This document shows, piece by piece, positions 33,501-44,800 of a DNA stretch of 60,069 nt. How positions within the stretch are numbered: the stretch's first letter is position 1; each line of letters opens with the position of its first letter. Position numbers and translations under genes: made by a program. The DNA lies in the NCBI GenBank assembly GCA_014905825.1, contig JACGCN010000099.1, forward strand, positions 1-60,069, written 5' to 3'. Under the pieces are notes generated by a model that searched no databases, was not told where the DNA came from, and worked only from the letters and a program-made list of their open reading frames with translations. This DNA is from Lyophyllum atratum. Its lineage: Eukaryota > Basidiomycota > Agaricomycetes > Agaricales > Lyophyllaceae.

Positions 33501-36500
33501 GGCTCTCTTTCACCTAGCGCTGATGCGCAAGGTGTTGATAATGCGCCGGAAGCTGCCGTGTCACCCCTCCAGCCACGCATCATAATCACGAAATCGAAAC
33601 ACATGTCCGTTGAGCGCCCTCCGGTCCTGGCTTTGAGCATTGAGATCCCTTCTGTCGTGGTTGACATCTCGAAACCTATGCTCGACAGCCTACAGTTTTG
33701 GGCTGATGATGTGGCACAACATCTGGATAAAACGTTCAATGCGGAGGATAGAAGAGAAGACGATGATATACTCACCGAGAAGGCTGACAGCCGTGATACA
33801 AGTCTAATTGGAAGCCGATTCTTCGCGAAGTCAAGAAGTGGTAGTGGTAGTACCGTAAGTGCCAATCCGGGAGCCTCCCAGTCGGAGACAGTCATCAAGA
33901 GCAACATTTCAGAAGGTATGTGGTTTTGTATAGGTGCTCCACATTTTTTGATTTCTTTTTTTTTCTTTCTTATGAAAGCTTATGTCAGGATAATGGTTCC
34001 TCGAGCTCTGCAGCGCGATGTACGCCCCTTCATTACCGACGCGTCTGACATCAATGTTCTGGTTGAACTACAGCCTGAGGGGAAGGTGGGTATTCCGTTA
34101 AAACCAAATATACTCAAATTGAATAACGACAGGACGAGATGGTCATTACTCTTGGCGTAATGGATGTGACAATAAAAGACACGCCAACACCTCACTCGAG
34201 CCAGACCTTTATATCACTGACGTCGCCCCGCAGTTTGGTTAGCACTCCAGTATCTTTTAAGGGCGTTTGTTCATATTTTCTCAGTTGTCGGCCCCAAAGC
34301 CAATGGTAAAGCTTAGGTTCACCTCTCTGGTCGTCCCTGGGACCACAGCGAAAGAGTCACGAATCAAATTAACCCTCACGGGCTTCACATTCGCGCTCTT
34401 TCCTGATTTTTCGTGGACCACAGACTTGGCGGACTTCGCCAAAGCACCGCCCGGGGTAAGTAGACTGCATGTGTGGTACATTACAAAATCCTGATGTGCT
34501 TCCTAGACCTTTGAGTCCGTTATTCCCAGCGAACGTACCCGTATATCTCTCAAGATATCTGATGGGGCGGTCCGTGCCTTCGCGCCAAACCACCCAGGTG
34601 GAATCGTCATCCAAATTGACGACTTGGACTTCGCCACAGACGTTGTCGGGGAGTCTCCGGATTCTTCGTTCCGGCTTTCCGTGCCCGCCCTAGCGCTTCT
34701 TGCCGTCGATGATGTCTCAAACGAGGAATCTCGGGATACCTTATCGTCTCACCGCGGAATGGCACTGTGGAAGGTATGATCGTTTTTATCCAACCCATTC
34801 ATATCTGATCGATGTTTCCAGAGCGTTGGTTTTGCCCTTTTAGCTGAGGTGGCAGATCTCTCCATGAGTTTTATCCATACCGCTAAGCCCCTAACTACCA
34901 GCGTAGGAGCAGTCAACCCACAGTGCGAGTACTTAACTCATTTTTCAAACATCTAGATATCGATAGATCGTGTACGGTCTCAAATGCACATCTGCGCAGA
35001 CTCCTTGGCTGCGGTAATAGCATTTGCAAATGATCTTGGTACTGTTTTCAAGCCTCCTGGAGAGGAAATGTACGCCATGTTTCCTTGGTTTTTGCTCCTA
35101 TTGATTTGAGGAAAGCAGGATGCCTAAACCCAGCAAAGGACCCACCATGGTTTCAAAGAAATCTACCGGGCTGATGGGTACGGCCGATATCATCGTCATT
35201 GTGCATCTCGGGACTAATCATCCTTCCTAGCTTCTATAGATGACCTCGCCTTCAAGAAAGTGCCGGACATTGGCCACGCTCCAGATATGATTAGTGATGA
35301 CCTGCCCACGAACATGGACTACTTGGATGAATCATTTGGGACAGCGGCAGGCCTGCGGGAGCTTCGGGATGATGATCTAGACGAATTCGACGTCGATGAA
35401 GCACAGCCAGAATTCCCACACACTACCACCGTCAAGGAGACGGGCGTAATATCTAGGATCGGAGGAGAAACGATCAAAATCCTCCGCCCTGAGGGCCTCC
35501 AGATCAAGGAAAATTATTTCAGCAATTTGTCTCCTGATGCTGGTGGCAGAGCCGATGAGTAAGTGATGTATTAGCTATTTTCATGTAGATTTCACTCAAA
35601 AATTCATGCCAGATTTGGGGAGACAATGTTTCGACTACGCGTCCACGATGGTGACATCACTCTTTTCTTATACGACGGTTATGATTGGCCTGGGACAAGA
35701 AAAACAATCGAAGAAGAGGTAAAAGATATGCGGCGGCGTCTCGCCAAAATCAGACAGCTTGTGGCCAGTGGGCAAGCTCAGGACCCCAGCGTCGAAGATA
35801 CAAGTGCTCTCCTCTTCAATTCCCTATACATTGGACTGGACCGTGATGTCGATGGGCTCGAACCCGGTGATATCATCGCCGCCATCGATGAAGAATTGAA
35901 GGAAGACGCTGAGACAGCGAGCCAAAGTTCTTGGCAGTCTCTTAAGCCTCCTATACCTGGGAAGCCACGAGGCCGATCAGTTCGCGTCCATGGGAAACGA
36001 CTAACGCGTTCCCGCGGGCCGAGCATGGAATTCCACCTTTCTGGTCTCGTAGCAGAGGTAGATCAGTATATGCCGGATGCGCCAGTGGTTTCCAGAACTT
36101 TTGTTACAGTTCGGGACTTGGAAATCCTTGATCACATCAAGACCTCAACCTGGAAGAAATTCTTGACTGAACTACGTTCGGATTCCCGGGGAAACGTTCG
36201 CGAGACAGACTCCAATATGGTCCGTTTAGAGTTACGCAGTGTTCGACCTGTACCAGGCCATCATGTAGAGGAGGCCAGGCTGCGTGTGAGTACAGCCATC
36301 CCTCACCGAGATTAGTTTTCATGAGGCAAATGTTAGGCAAAGATACTTCCCCTCCGGTTGTATGTCGATCAGGACGCTGTCGATTTCCTGAAGAGGTTTT
36401 TCAGCTTCAAGGATCCTCATGCATCTCCTGCTGCAGAATCCGGCGATGACCAAATTTACTTTCGTGAGCATGATGCCTTAGCTCAACTAGCACCAATGGC

Positions 36501-37489
36501 TTATGATGACGATTCACAGAATCGGCCGAGGTATTCCCCGTTGATCTCAAACTCGACTACAAACCTCGCCGTGTTGATTATCGGGCTTTGAGGGAAGGCA
36601 GGACTATTGAGCTCATGAACTTCTTCCATTTCGATGGTGCTGAGATGACTCTACGACACATCACGTTGGCTGGTGTACGCATCACGATTCCTCTTTCTGG
36701 GTTTACTCTCATATTTTGTGTAGGTCACTGGGTGGCCACGTCTCTTCGAGTTGCTAAATGATTTGTGGACTCCCGATGTCAAAGCCACGCAACTTGTCGA
36801 AGTCATCTCGGGCGTCGCGCCTATCCGTTCCGTTGTCAACGTTGGCTCTGGTGTCGCTGACCTTGTTCTTCTCCCGATCGCTCAGTACAAGAAGGATGGA
36901 CGGATTGTACGCGGAGTGCAGAAAGGCACCACAGCATTTGTGAAATCTACTGCGATCGAGGCCATTAAACTCGGTGCTCGGCTCGCCACGGGTACCCAGG
37001 TCATATTGGAGCAAGCTGAAGGTGTCCTTGGAGGACAATTCAACCATCCGATCACCACAGAAACGGTCCAAAGCAGCACCGGAGATGATTTCACACACCT
37101 CGCGACCGATGAAGACGAGGAGTCGGCAGACATCATATCGAAGTACGCTCAACAGCCTGTAGATATCAAGGAAGGGGTGCAATCTGCGTATAAGAGTTTG
37201 CGGAGGAACTTTAACTCGGCTGCTCAGACAATTCTTGCTGTACCTATGGAGGTATATGAGCGGTCAGGGAATGAGGTCTGTTCGACTTCTAGCCAAACAC
37301 CTTCCATGTTATTGATATCTATGATATTTCTAGGGACCTGTTCGTTCCGTCATACGTGCCGTTCCCATCGCAGTCCTCAAACCCATGATCGGGGCAAGCG
37401 AAGCAGTCAGTAAGACGCTCCTGGGTCTTCACAATACTCTAGATCCCGACATCCGACACGACAATGAAGCCAAATATAAAAGGCGCTAG
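30581..37489 (+). CDS. ATG2: Autophagy-related lipid-transfer protein Atg2
   Basis: A giant rod-like protein (about 2,100 residues) that moves phospholipid from ER to the growing autophagosome membrane together with Atg9 and Atg18. The chorein-type N-terminus is clear ([57 protein letters not shown]). A 769-codon exon (30881-33190) holds the variable Ser-rich middle part. Later exons carry the Atg2-specific region ([20 protein letters not shown]) and the amphipathic C-terminal region ([60 protein letters not shown]), ending DNEAKYKRR at 37489. Around 15 introns. No frame break was needed in the parts checked. Confidence 0.94.
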
Positions 37490-37744
37490 TACCGTTTCTA
37501 TGCTCCTTATCACGACCGAGACGAATTGTTTTAACACTGCATTTGTATTTTACATAGCATAGACGCATCCCTTTGTATTATATATGGTGGAATCTACAAA
37601 CTTCAGAAACTGAACAGCAAGTGATGGGCCGTCTAATCGCAGACAGACTAGGAAAGGGTTGGCTGGTAAGCCGGCAGTTCCTTAGCAAAACAGCATGCCT
37701 CAAACTTTGTCGGAGACGTCTGGTAACATGTACGAGCAAAGAAA

Positions 37745-38546
37745 TCAATCGATATCCATGCCCATCGACCGTCCCTCCCCTTGGATCAATGCACTCCTGG
37801 ATTTTGTCGGAACCTTGATCTTTTCTTGCACCTTTGTAGACACGGGAGAATCCACTGCTATGGGTTCGTGCAGCTTGACAGTTGCCTTCGTCGCTTCCAT
37901 CGTTTTTCTGCGATGGGCTCTTTGCTTCTCCCGACTGACAGCCATTCTGCGTGAATTTGAGTATGCATGTCATAATTGGCTGCAAGATGACTCTGGCGCA
38001 CCTGTTTTTGAAGAAAGCACGCTCTCTGCGGCTCTTGATCTCTCCAACCCGCTTCATTGCCTTGATCGTCGTCTGGATGAGGTCGCGATCGTAACGCACA
38101 GGGACATTCCTTCGTTTCTCGAAGTCGATGGTGGAATCCTGAGTACATTGATGAGAGAAAATCCGGACAAAAAATCAAAACAGGACGCACTATGGTCATT
38201 TCCTTGCCCGCCGCCTTCCTAAACGCCTTCGTCCACCTCACCTTCCGAGGGTTTCGTTTCATCCTATAGAAAACCAGTTTAGGGAAATGATGAATGATTG
38301 CACAGTGGTTGAGCATACTTGAAGTTTTTATGGCATCTACGTGGAGCAATAAGTCTCATTTACAAGGAAAGGATAACAGTCAAAACGTCGTACTTCGATG
38401 TGCAGAACCGGAAGACCTTTGCATCATTCCTAACAAATGCGGAACCTGATTGCCTGTCAAAAACCAAACGTTGTAAGCAACAGAGACGACGCACCATGAC
38501 CGGGGTATACGTTCGTGGAACAGAAGTAGCATTTCTCGATGCGCAT
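37745..38546 (-). CDS. RLP24: Ribosome biogenesis protein RLP24 (L24e-like)
   Basis: A placeholder on pre-60S ribosomes, released in the cytoplasm by the AAA-ATPase Drg1. Start at 38546 gives [20 protein letters not shown] with the L24e zinc-finger cysteines, then [15 protein letters not shown]. An 18-nt exon at 38319-38336 supplies CHKNFK, which is needed to complete the conserved CxxxCH...[14 protein letters not shown] run. Next come [33 protein letters not shown] and [20 protein letters not shown] with AFFKNRM, and the C-terminal extension ending at 37745. All joins keep frame. The 175-codon plus-strand frame at 37695-38222 is its shadow. Confidence 0.93.
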
Positions 38547-38801
38547 GGCTGGAAATGGTCGTTGAGGAGGCCAGTAATTGCAAGGTGCAAATTTAAACTA
38601 CCGTGTGAATATTTGAATAATGACTGATGATCGAAGTGTACTGCGTGGCGATCACAAAGTACTATACTTAGTGGTAGTTTGGCTTTGTATGCATCACTGA
38701 CGGACCAGCGTTGCTCTCGTGCACCAATATATCTCTTGGTTATCCAAATGGCATGTTGCTCTCTGTATGTCATAGCCTATAAAGATACTTGGATAGTACG
38801 T

Positions 38802-39830
38802 TCAATCCCCGTTACAAAGATCATCGACAACCTCTCCCGCTCTGACCCCCAGGACACTCAGTAACGTATCGCTCAGTCCATGTGACGCCTCCTCGACTCC
38901 CTGTAGGTATACTCTCGGCTTAAATTGAGACACAGCGTCCGCTCGTCCGTCCACGTCGCATGGGAGGAGTCGATAATGCCGTGAAAGGTAGACGATATCG
39001 GGAGTCTGGTTGTCGATATGCGATGAGGAGAACGTGGATCGGTCCGGGGAGGTGGGTGGAGTACTGCAAGCACTACAGCTCGAAGGAGACGGTGTCCCCA
39101 AAACAGACTTGGCCTCATTCATATCAAGCTTGATGCTAATCCTGACTGGGCCGCCTGTTTACGGGAAGAAGCTGGACCCTGGATGACGTCTTATGGAGCC
39201 CAAAATCCTTCCCAATGTCGGAGTCCTTCAGCAAGTTGATCCAGGCAGAACGTTGATATCCTGTTGCGCAGATCACCGCATCGTATTTCGATTCGGAGAC
39301 TGCACGAGAAATCACGTTCTGTGTTATCATGGAAATGACAGAGTCGTTGGCATTCGTTGCCTTTTGATCCTCAGACGACAGACCTGAGTCATTTGGAGAG
39401 GAGATGGGTGTACAGTTGGTGTCAGTTGAGATGATGAGAGAGTATGGGAGGATATCTATGTGTGAATGCGTGGGGCCGGCAGAACCTGTGCGCCGTGCGA
39501 TACTCTCATCTAGCTTCTGATCATAGATAATATCATGCAACTGGCCCCAGATATGAGGACTCGCTTTACGGATGGAGCAAGAACGACATACAATTTGAAG
39601 AGTGCGAGGATTCACGACGCCATAATTGGTTGATTTGTATTCAGCCAACCTCGACGCCCTTATCCGCTCGGAAGGCATGTCAAACCAGGTGCCCGTGGCT
39701 ATTATTCCAAGATTCGTCAGCGAGTGGAAATCAAGACTCCTAAGGAAGACATACAAGACGGATCGAAAATCTCGTTTGCGAATGGAGAATCGTCGCTCAG
39801 CCTGCCTCGGCTGGGATGAAGTGGCTGATC
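38802..39830 (-). pseudogene. L-ornithine N5-monooxygenase (SidA family), 5' half missing
   Basis: Normally catalyses the first step of hydroxamate siderophore synthesis. Homology begins near 39820 with LSDDSPFANEIFDPSSTGTW, the middle of the enzyme, then WFDMPSERIRASRLAEYKST, NYGVVNPRTLQILHDIIYDQ, KLDESIARRT and AVSESKYDAVICATGYQRSA (the ATGY NADPH/FAD-site motif). The C-terminal VYLQGVEEASHGLSDTLLSV follows, ending at 38802. Introns are correctly placed (54 nt before CCACGGGC, and another after CTTCAAATT). The first 200 or so residues, with the FAD-binding GFGPAG and the GGGQSAAE motif, are absent. Right where they should begin, the opposite-strand NRPS fragment starts. It cannot encode a working monooxygenase. 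The junction lies at about 39795-39835. Confidence 0.85.
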
Positions 39831-41201
39831 GGGTCCTGGCAAAGGAGCGAGCGAACAGCCTTCCAGCACGCCTTCGCCTATCGCCTTCCGTTTGGAGTGG
39901 ATCCCACAAGGCTTCGAGGTGCTTGGACGTCTCTGTTGGAGCGCCTGATTCTACTTCGCTCGACATTTGCATGTGCAAGAGGCAGCAGGGAGCCTCGCGT
40001 GGTTGTGTTCAAACCAAGCTCTTATCCGGACTGTTGGACCGTAGATGGAGCAGAAGATGGCCTGCTTCTTGACTCGGTTACCAAGAGGATGAAGGAGCTT
40101 GTCCTCCCTCGCCGAAATTGCCTCCAACACGAGCTGTCATTTTACAGTCATGTGAACGAAGCTACCTGATCATCTACCTCCACCATTTCCAGTACGATGC
40201 ATGGAGTTTACCTCTCATGTTGGACGATCTTTCACGATTGTATCTCGGGTTGGAGCCCATCACCTCCAGCGGCACATTTTCTTTTTTACAAGTATCCGGA
40301 CCTACGCCAGATAACCTGGCTTTACAGAAACAGTATTGGCAAAGCACCTTCCCGCAGAAGTTCGAGCCTGTCTTCTTCCCTTCCCTTCTACCGGCAAGCT
40401 CTCCGACGTACATGCGCACTAATTACACAGAGAAATCAGCTCTTTCCGGGGCAACATTATGCGGAGAACGGGCGAGGACATTACAAGTTTCTCTCCCGGC
40501 GGTCTTCCTTGCGTGCTGGGCCCAGGTGCAAGGGAGATATAGCTCCTCAGGATCAATAACCCTCGGTATTTGGCAAGCTGGAAGGTCGGGCCTGCTCGAT
40601 AACATAGCAACGCTTGCCTCGCCATGCTCGAATATCGTGCCCATGTACGTCCCCGGGCTGAACGAAAGGGGAACGATTGAAATTGCCGAGGGCATCCAGA
40701 ATGATTTGCGGGATCGTTCGGCGATTGTCGTACAAAGCGACCTGGTTCATATCAACGAGTGGATCGACGGGGGAGGGAAACCATTGTGCAATGTCGTTGT
40801 CAACATCGTTCGAGTTGCGCCACATGTTGTAAGCGGGGTTGCGATGATGGAGCAGGTGGACGTAAGTAAGATCAGTAGCTAGGTTCTGTGAGATTGCCGA
40901 CAACATGCCACAGGTACCCTATTATATTCCACAAGCGGTGCCGGCAGAGGTGAACTCGACTGTGGAGCAATTGGCGACCGCGGATCTTGTTCAGGTATGT
41001 TCATAAGAGCTCCATGTCGGGTTCATGGCTAACGGTGAAGGTGTCCAGAATGATTTGATCCTAGACTTTGCAGTCATACCTTCAAGTGATTCAGTTCTGA
41101 TGTCAATTGATGCGGCAGCCCATATCATGGACGACGGGAAGGCGCGTGAGGTCGTAGAAGAGTGGGCAGATGCGGTCAGGAATGCTTTGGGTATTTCATA
41201 A
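39816..41201 (+). pseudogene. Terminal condensation domain of a ferrichrome-type siderophore NRPS, rest of gene missing
   Basis: Encodes roughly one C domain: TAFQHAFAYRLPFGVDPTRL, then RGAWTSLLERLILLRSTF, the active-site segment IIYLHHFQYDAWSLPLMLDD (HHxxxDA instead of HHxxxDG), RTLQVSLPAVFLACWAQVQG and GSITLGIWQAGRSGLLDNIA. After two introns the ending DFAVIPSSDSVLMSIDAAAH runs to a stop at 41199-41201. This is typical of the last C domain of SidC/Fso1-like ferrichrome synthetases. No adenylation or carrier domain is present. A Met at 39816 sits at the deletion junction and could start a short protein. One frameshift near 40115 (one A missing) blocks it unless it is a sequence error. It stops 34 nt from the convergent deaminase. 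Confidence 0.8.
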
Positions 41202-41235
41202 TTCCGATGTACATGAAAAGAGATTGCTCGTCAGT

Positions 41236-41806
41236 CTAATGACCTCGGCGAGCGGCGCGAAGGCATTCATCTTCCAATCCAGCCACCCAGATTACCTCGA
41301 TGCCAGCATCTTTCAACTTCTGGGCCCCTTCACACTTGACGAAGTCATCAGGTTCCCCCACACCGATGAAACAGCGTTTGACGTTGGCTTTGACAAGTGC
41401 ATCCGCACAGGGAGAAAGTCCCGACGTGCGAACGGAGCAAGGCTCCAACGTCGTGTAAACATCGACGGTAGCCAAAATAGACGCCAGATCAAGAGGCGAA
41501 GAGAACATTGTGGAAAGCTCAGCCTGCGAAAGTGCGTGGGCTTTAGACAATGCATTGGCTTCCGCATGGGTGTTTCCGGGCAGTTCTCTGGAGTATCCTG
41601 CAGCTAGGACGATAGGAGTATCGGTTTCAGATGGTCTAGCCACAAGTACACATCCCACGCAAAAAGCAGTCGGCGTCGGAATGCATTTTTCTGCTTCCAG
41701 GAGGGCAAGGCGGAGAAAATGGATATGTTCAGCTGCAGAAAATGAAGATGAGAACTTAAAAGAGGAGGTGAGATAGGTGGTACCGACCAGGCTCAGACTC
41801 GCCCAT
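41236..41806 (-). CDS. Diaminohydroxyphosphoribosylamino-pyrimidine deaminase (riboflavin pathway, RibD/Rib2-type deaminase)
   Basis: A zinc-dependent deaminase of the cytidine-deaminase superfamily. Two exons: [20 protein letters not shown] from 41806 across a 57-nt intron, then [20 protein letters not shown] and [20 protein letters not shown] with the His-Ala-Glu motif. [20 protein letters not shown] carries the two zinc cysteines in the RibD spacing. The end [40 protein letters not shown] is also like RibD. Length is about 170 residues, so it has only the deaminase domain. It shares a 93-nt promoter region with SPT6. A less specific deaminase role cannot be excluded. Confidence 0.8.
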
Positions 41807-41899
41807 GACTCGAGTTGGTGTAAGGGTTCTGCTTACGTACTCAAGCACAAACTTCGGCTGATCCCTGTTGAGCAACTTGTTCGACCACCACCATTGCCC

Positions 41900-44800
41900 A
41901 TGTCTTCTCCCGTCGCCGACGAGATCACTGCTCCATATGTAGAGCAAGACGACCCCATGCAGGGCTCTGGTCACGAAGACGAGGGCGAGGGCGATAGAGA
42001 GGCTGAAGGAGAGGGTGATGTTATCATGCCTAATGTCACCGACGACAGCTCCGAGGAGGGAGAAGACGACGAGGAAGAGGCAAGGCGGATTAGGGAGGGC
42101 TTTATTGTCGACGAGGATGAAGACGAGGAGGACGAGGAAGACGAAGAGGAGCGTCGGAAACGGCGGAAGCGGCGAAAGAAGCACCATCGCAGGCGTAAGC
42201 ATTCTCCTCTCAAGTCTAACTTGACGTATACTCAACAAGTCGCATTTTTTATTGCTTATAGGTGAAGAACAAGAGGAGGTCCTAGAGGATGAGGACTTAG
42301 AACTTTTAGAGGAGAACACCGGAGCCTCCTTCAAGAAAAACCGGCGCTTGACTCGTCTTCGCCGTGGCCGAGATTCTGAATTCCCTCCAGCACCTTCATC
42401 TAAACGAAAAACATTGCTTGAATCTTCTGACGACGATCTTGACAACGATGAGGGTCTACCCCAAGTGCAAGATATTCAGAGAATTTGGGATGACGATCGT
42501 CGTGGAGAAGAAGAAGAGGACGACGGCGACATGGACATGGATGATTTTATTGAATACGATGAGGATGAAGGGGGGACAGCCATGGACGAAGAGGCGCGTG
42601 AGGAGCGCAGAAGAGAGAAGAAGCAAGAACAAGAACGGCGCAAGAGGGCTCGAGGTGCTCGTCCAGAACTTGCGGGCATTGATGCAAAGTGAGTTCTTCC
42701 ATGTACAATTTCCAAACACAGGGCTGACGGATGACTTGAAGTGCATGGGATGAGATCCACGATGTCTTTGGTGATGGTCATGAGTATGATTGGGCCCTCG
42801 AAGGAGATGACGAAGTTCAATACGACGAAGAAAATCTCAAACCTGAAATGAGATACCAAGATGTGCGTTTCGCAGCTCTTACTACATGCCATTGATATCG
42901 ATAAGTTCCACCAACAGGTGTTCGAGCCATCGGAAATCAGGAAAAGGATGCTGACTGAGGATGACGATCTTATTCGAGCCCAAGATATCCCGGAACGCAT
43001 GCAACTCGCCACATCATCAATTTCGCCGTCGTCCAGCCTATCGATACATACCCAACTTGCGGAACAAGATCTTGGCGGCGCCGCTATGTGGGTGACTCAA
43101 CGCCTTTCTACACGCAAAAATCGCGATTTCTTCAGCCCTGATGGCCAACATCAGCACTTAAAAGGGGCCCTGGTTATGGCCGTTACTTTTGCCCTCCGCT
43201 GCCTGTTCGTTGAGGAGTTCGAGGTTCCCTATATTTGGACACACAAGCGTGACTATATTCGACACTTCGACGTCGACGACATCCGATCACGCCAAGAACT
43301 TCTCACTCTCAGCGAGTTATGGCGAATCTACGCGCTTGGTCAAAAGTATCGGTCGATGATTGAACGGCGAGGAGCCATGACGTCCTTATATAGGAGGCTA
43401 AACGTTAACGACACCTACTTCGACGAGGAAGTTCTGCCACAAGTTGACAGTGTGGAGGTTGTCGCAGATTGCACTGAATGGTTATCGGTGAAGTATAAGG
43501 ATCAGAAGCAATCCGAAGCTGATTTCCACTTCCACGATGATGAAGAAACCGAAGTTGTCAAGAAACGGAAAATGCCTAGTCGAATTTCTACCTACGAAAT
43601 TATCAAGAAAAGCATCGTCTCTAAACTTGCTGAGGTATGTTCCTGACATGTCAGTTTTTCCCCATCAAGCCGCTCAAATCTGTCCAGGGTTTCGGAATAC
43701 AACCTCACCAAGTCGTCCTCAATTTCATGGCCTCCAACCACGTTCATTTTGTGGACGACCAAGAACTGAACCCAATCGTTTATGCGGAGCAATTTTCTGA
43801 CCCGGACCCTTCCAAGGCTCAACCAGCAGAAGAACTCCTTCGTCGTGCACGATTGATTCTATCGACAGAACTAGGCAAAGATCCGTTACTTAGGAACGAA
43901 ATGCGCAAACTATACCAAGAAGAGGCCCATATTTCTGTGCAACCTACCGAGCGAGGCATTACGAAAATTGATGAGAATCACCTCTACTTTGTATGTACGA
44001 TGGCAAACTCCTTTGTTTGTATCTGAATTTGCCTTTTATAGAGCTTCAAGTACCTACACAACAAGAGCATTCAAGACATGTTGGATACACCACAATTCCT
44101 CAACATTCTACTCGCCGAATCGGAACATCTAGTGACCATTTCGATTCATTTACCTGCCGACGTCAAATCCTTATTTGAACGAAGGCTTAACGATGCATTT
44201 ACATCCGACAGTTTTAGCGATGCTGCCAGAGCGTGGAACGAGGAGCGTTCTTTGGTGGTGCATGAGGTCATTGAACAGCACCTTATTCCCGCTGGCGTGA
44301 AATGGACTCGGGAATATATCAGAGAGGAGGTTGAGGATTACATGGCTGGGCAGTGCGCCACACATCTACGCCAGGTAAAAGAAAGCCTCATCCTGAAAAA
44401 AATCTAGTTACTCACAATTCATAAAGCGCATCGACGTTGCGCCCTTTCGTACAGGCGACATGGTTCCCGGCGATACAGCGTCCGTCCTTGCAGTTTCTTG
44501 GGGTAAAGGTGATCCTCACAAGGACGCCATCACTCTCGTATTTGTCGACGAAGAGGGCCGTATGCGTGAACATACCAAGATCGACAACCTTTTCGACAAC
44601 GAAATGGTGGACGAATTCTTCGACATCCTTAGACGGAGGAAACCTAGTGTAATTGTTGTTGGAGGATTTAGCGTGGCCACCTTCAAGCTGTCACAGCTGG
44701 TTAAGCAACGTATTGGTGCTGGGGGTTCTCAGCAAGACGGGGAGAGTGCCTGGGGCAACGGAAACTCTACATCCAACCGGGAGAGTTTCGATATTCCCGT

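Noticed and set aside
37695..38222. 175-codon plus-strand open frame
   Set aside because: It lies antisense to RLP24, whose exons explain the whole interval with strong family motifs; the plus frame has none.
41756..42445. 229-codon minus-strand frame opposite the start of SPT6
   Set aside because: It is the antisense shadow of the acidic Asp/Glu-rich SPT6 N-terminus, giving Ser/Leu-rich nonsense. Only its last codons overlap the true deaminase exon 1.
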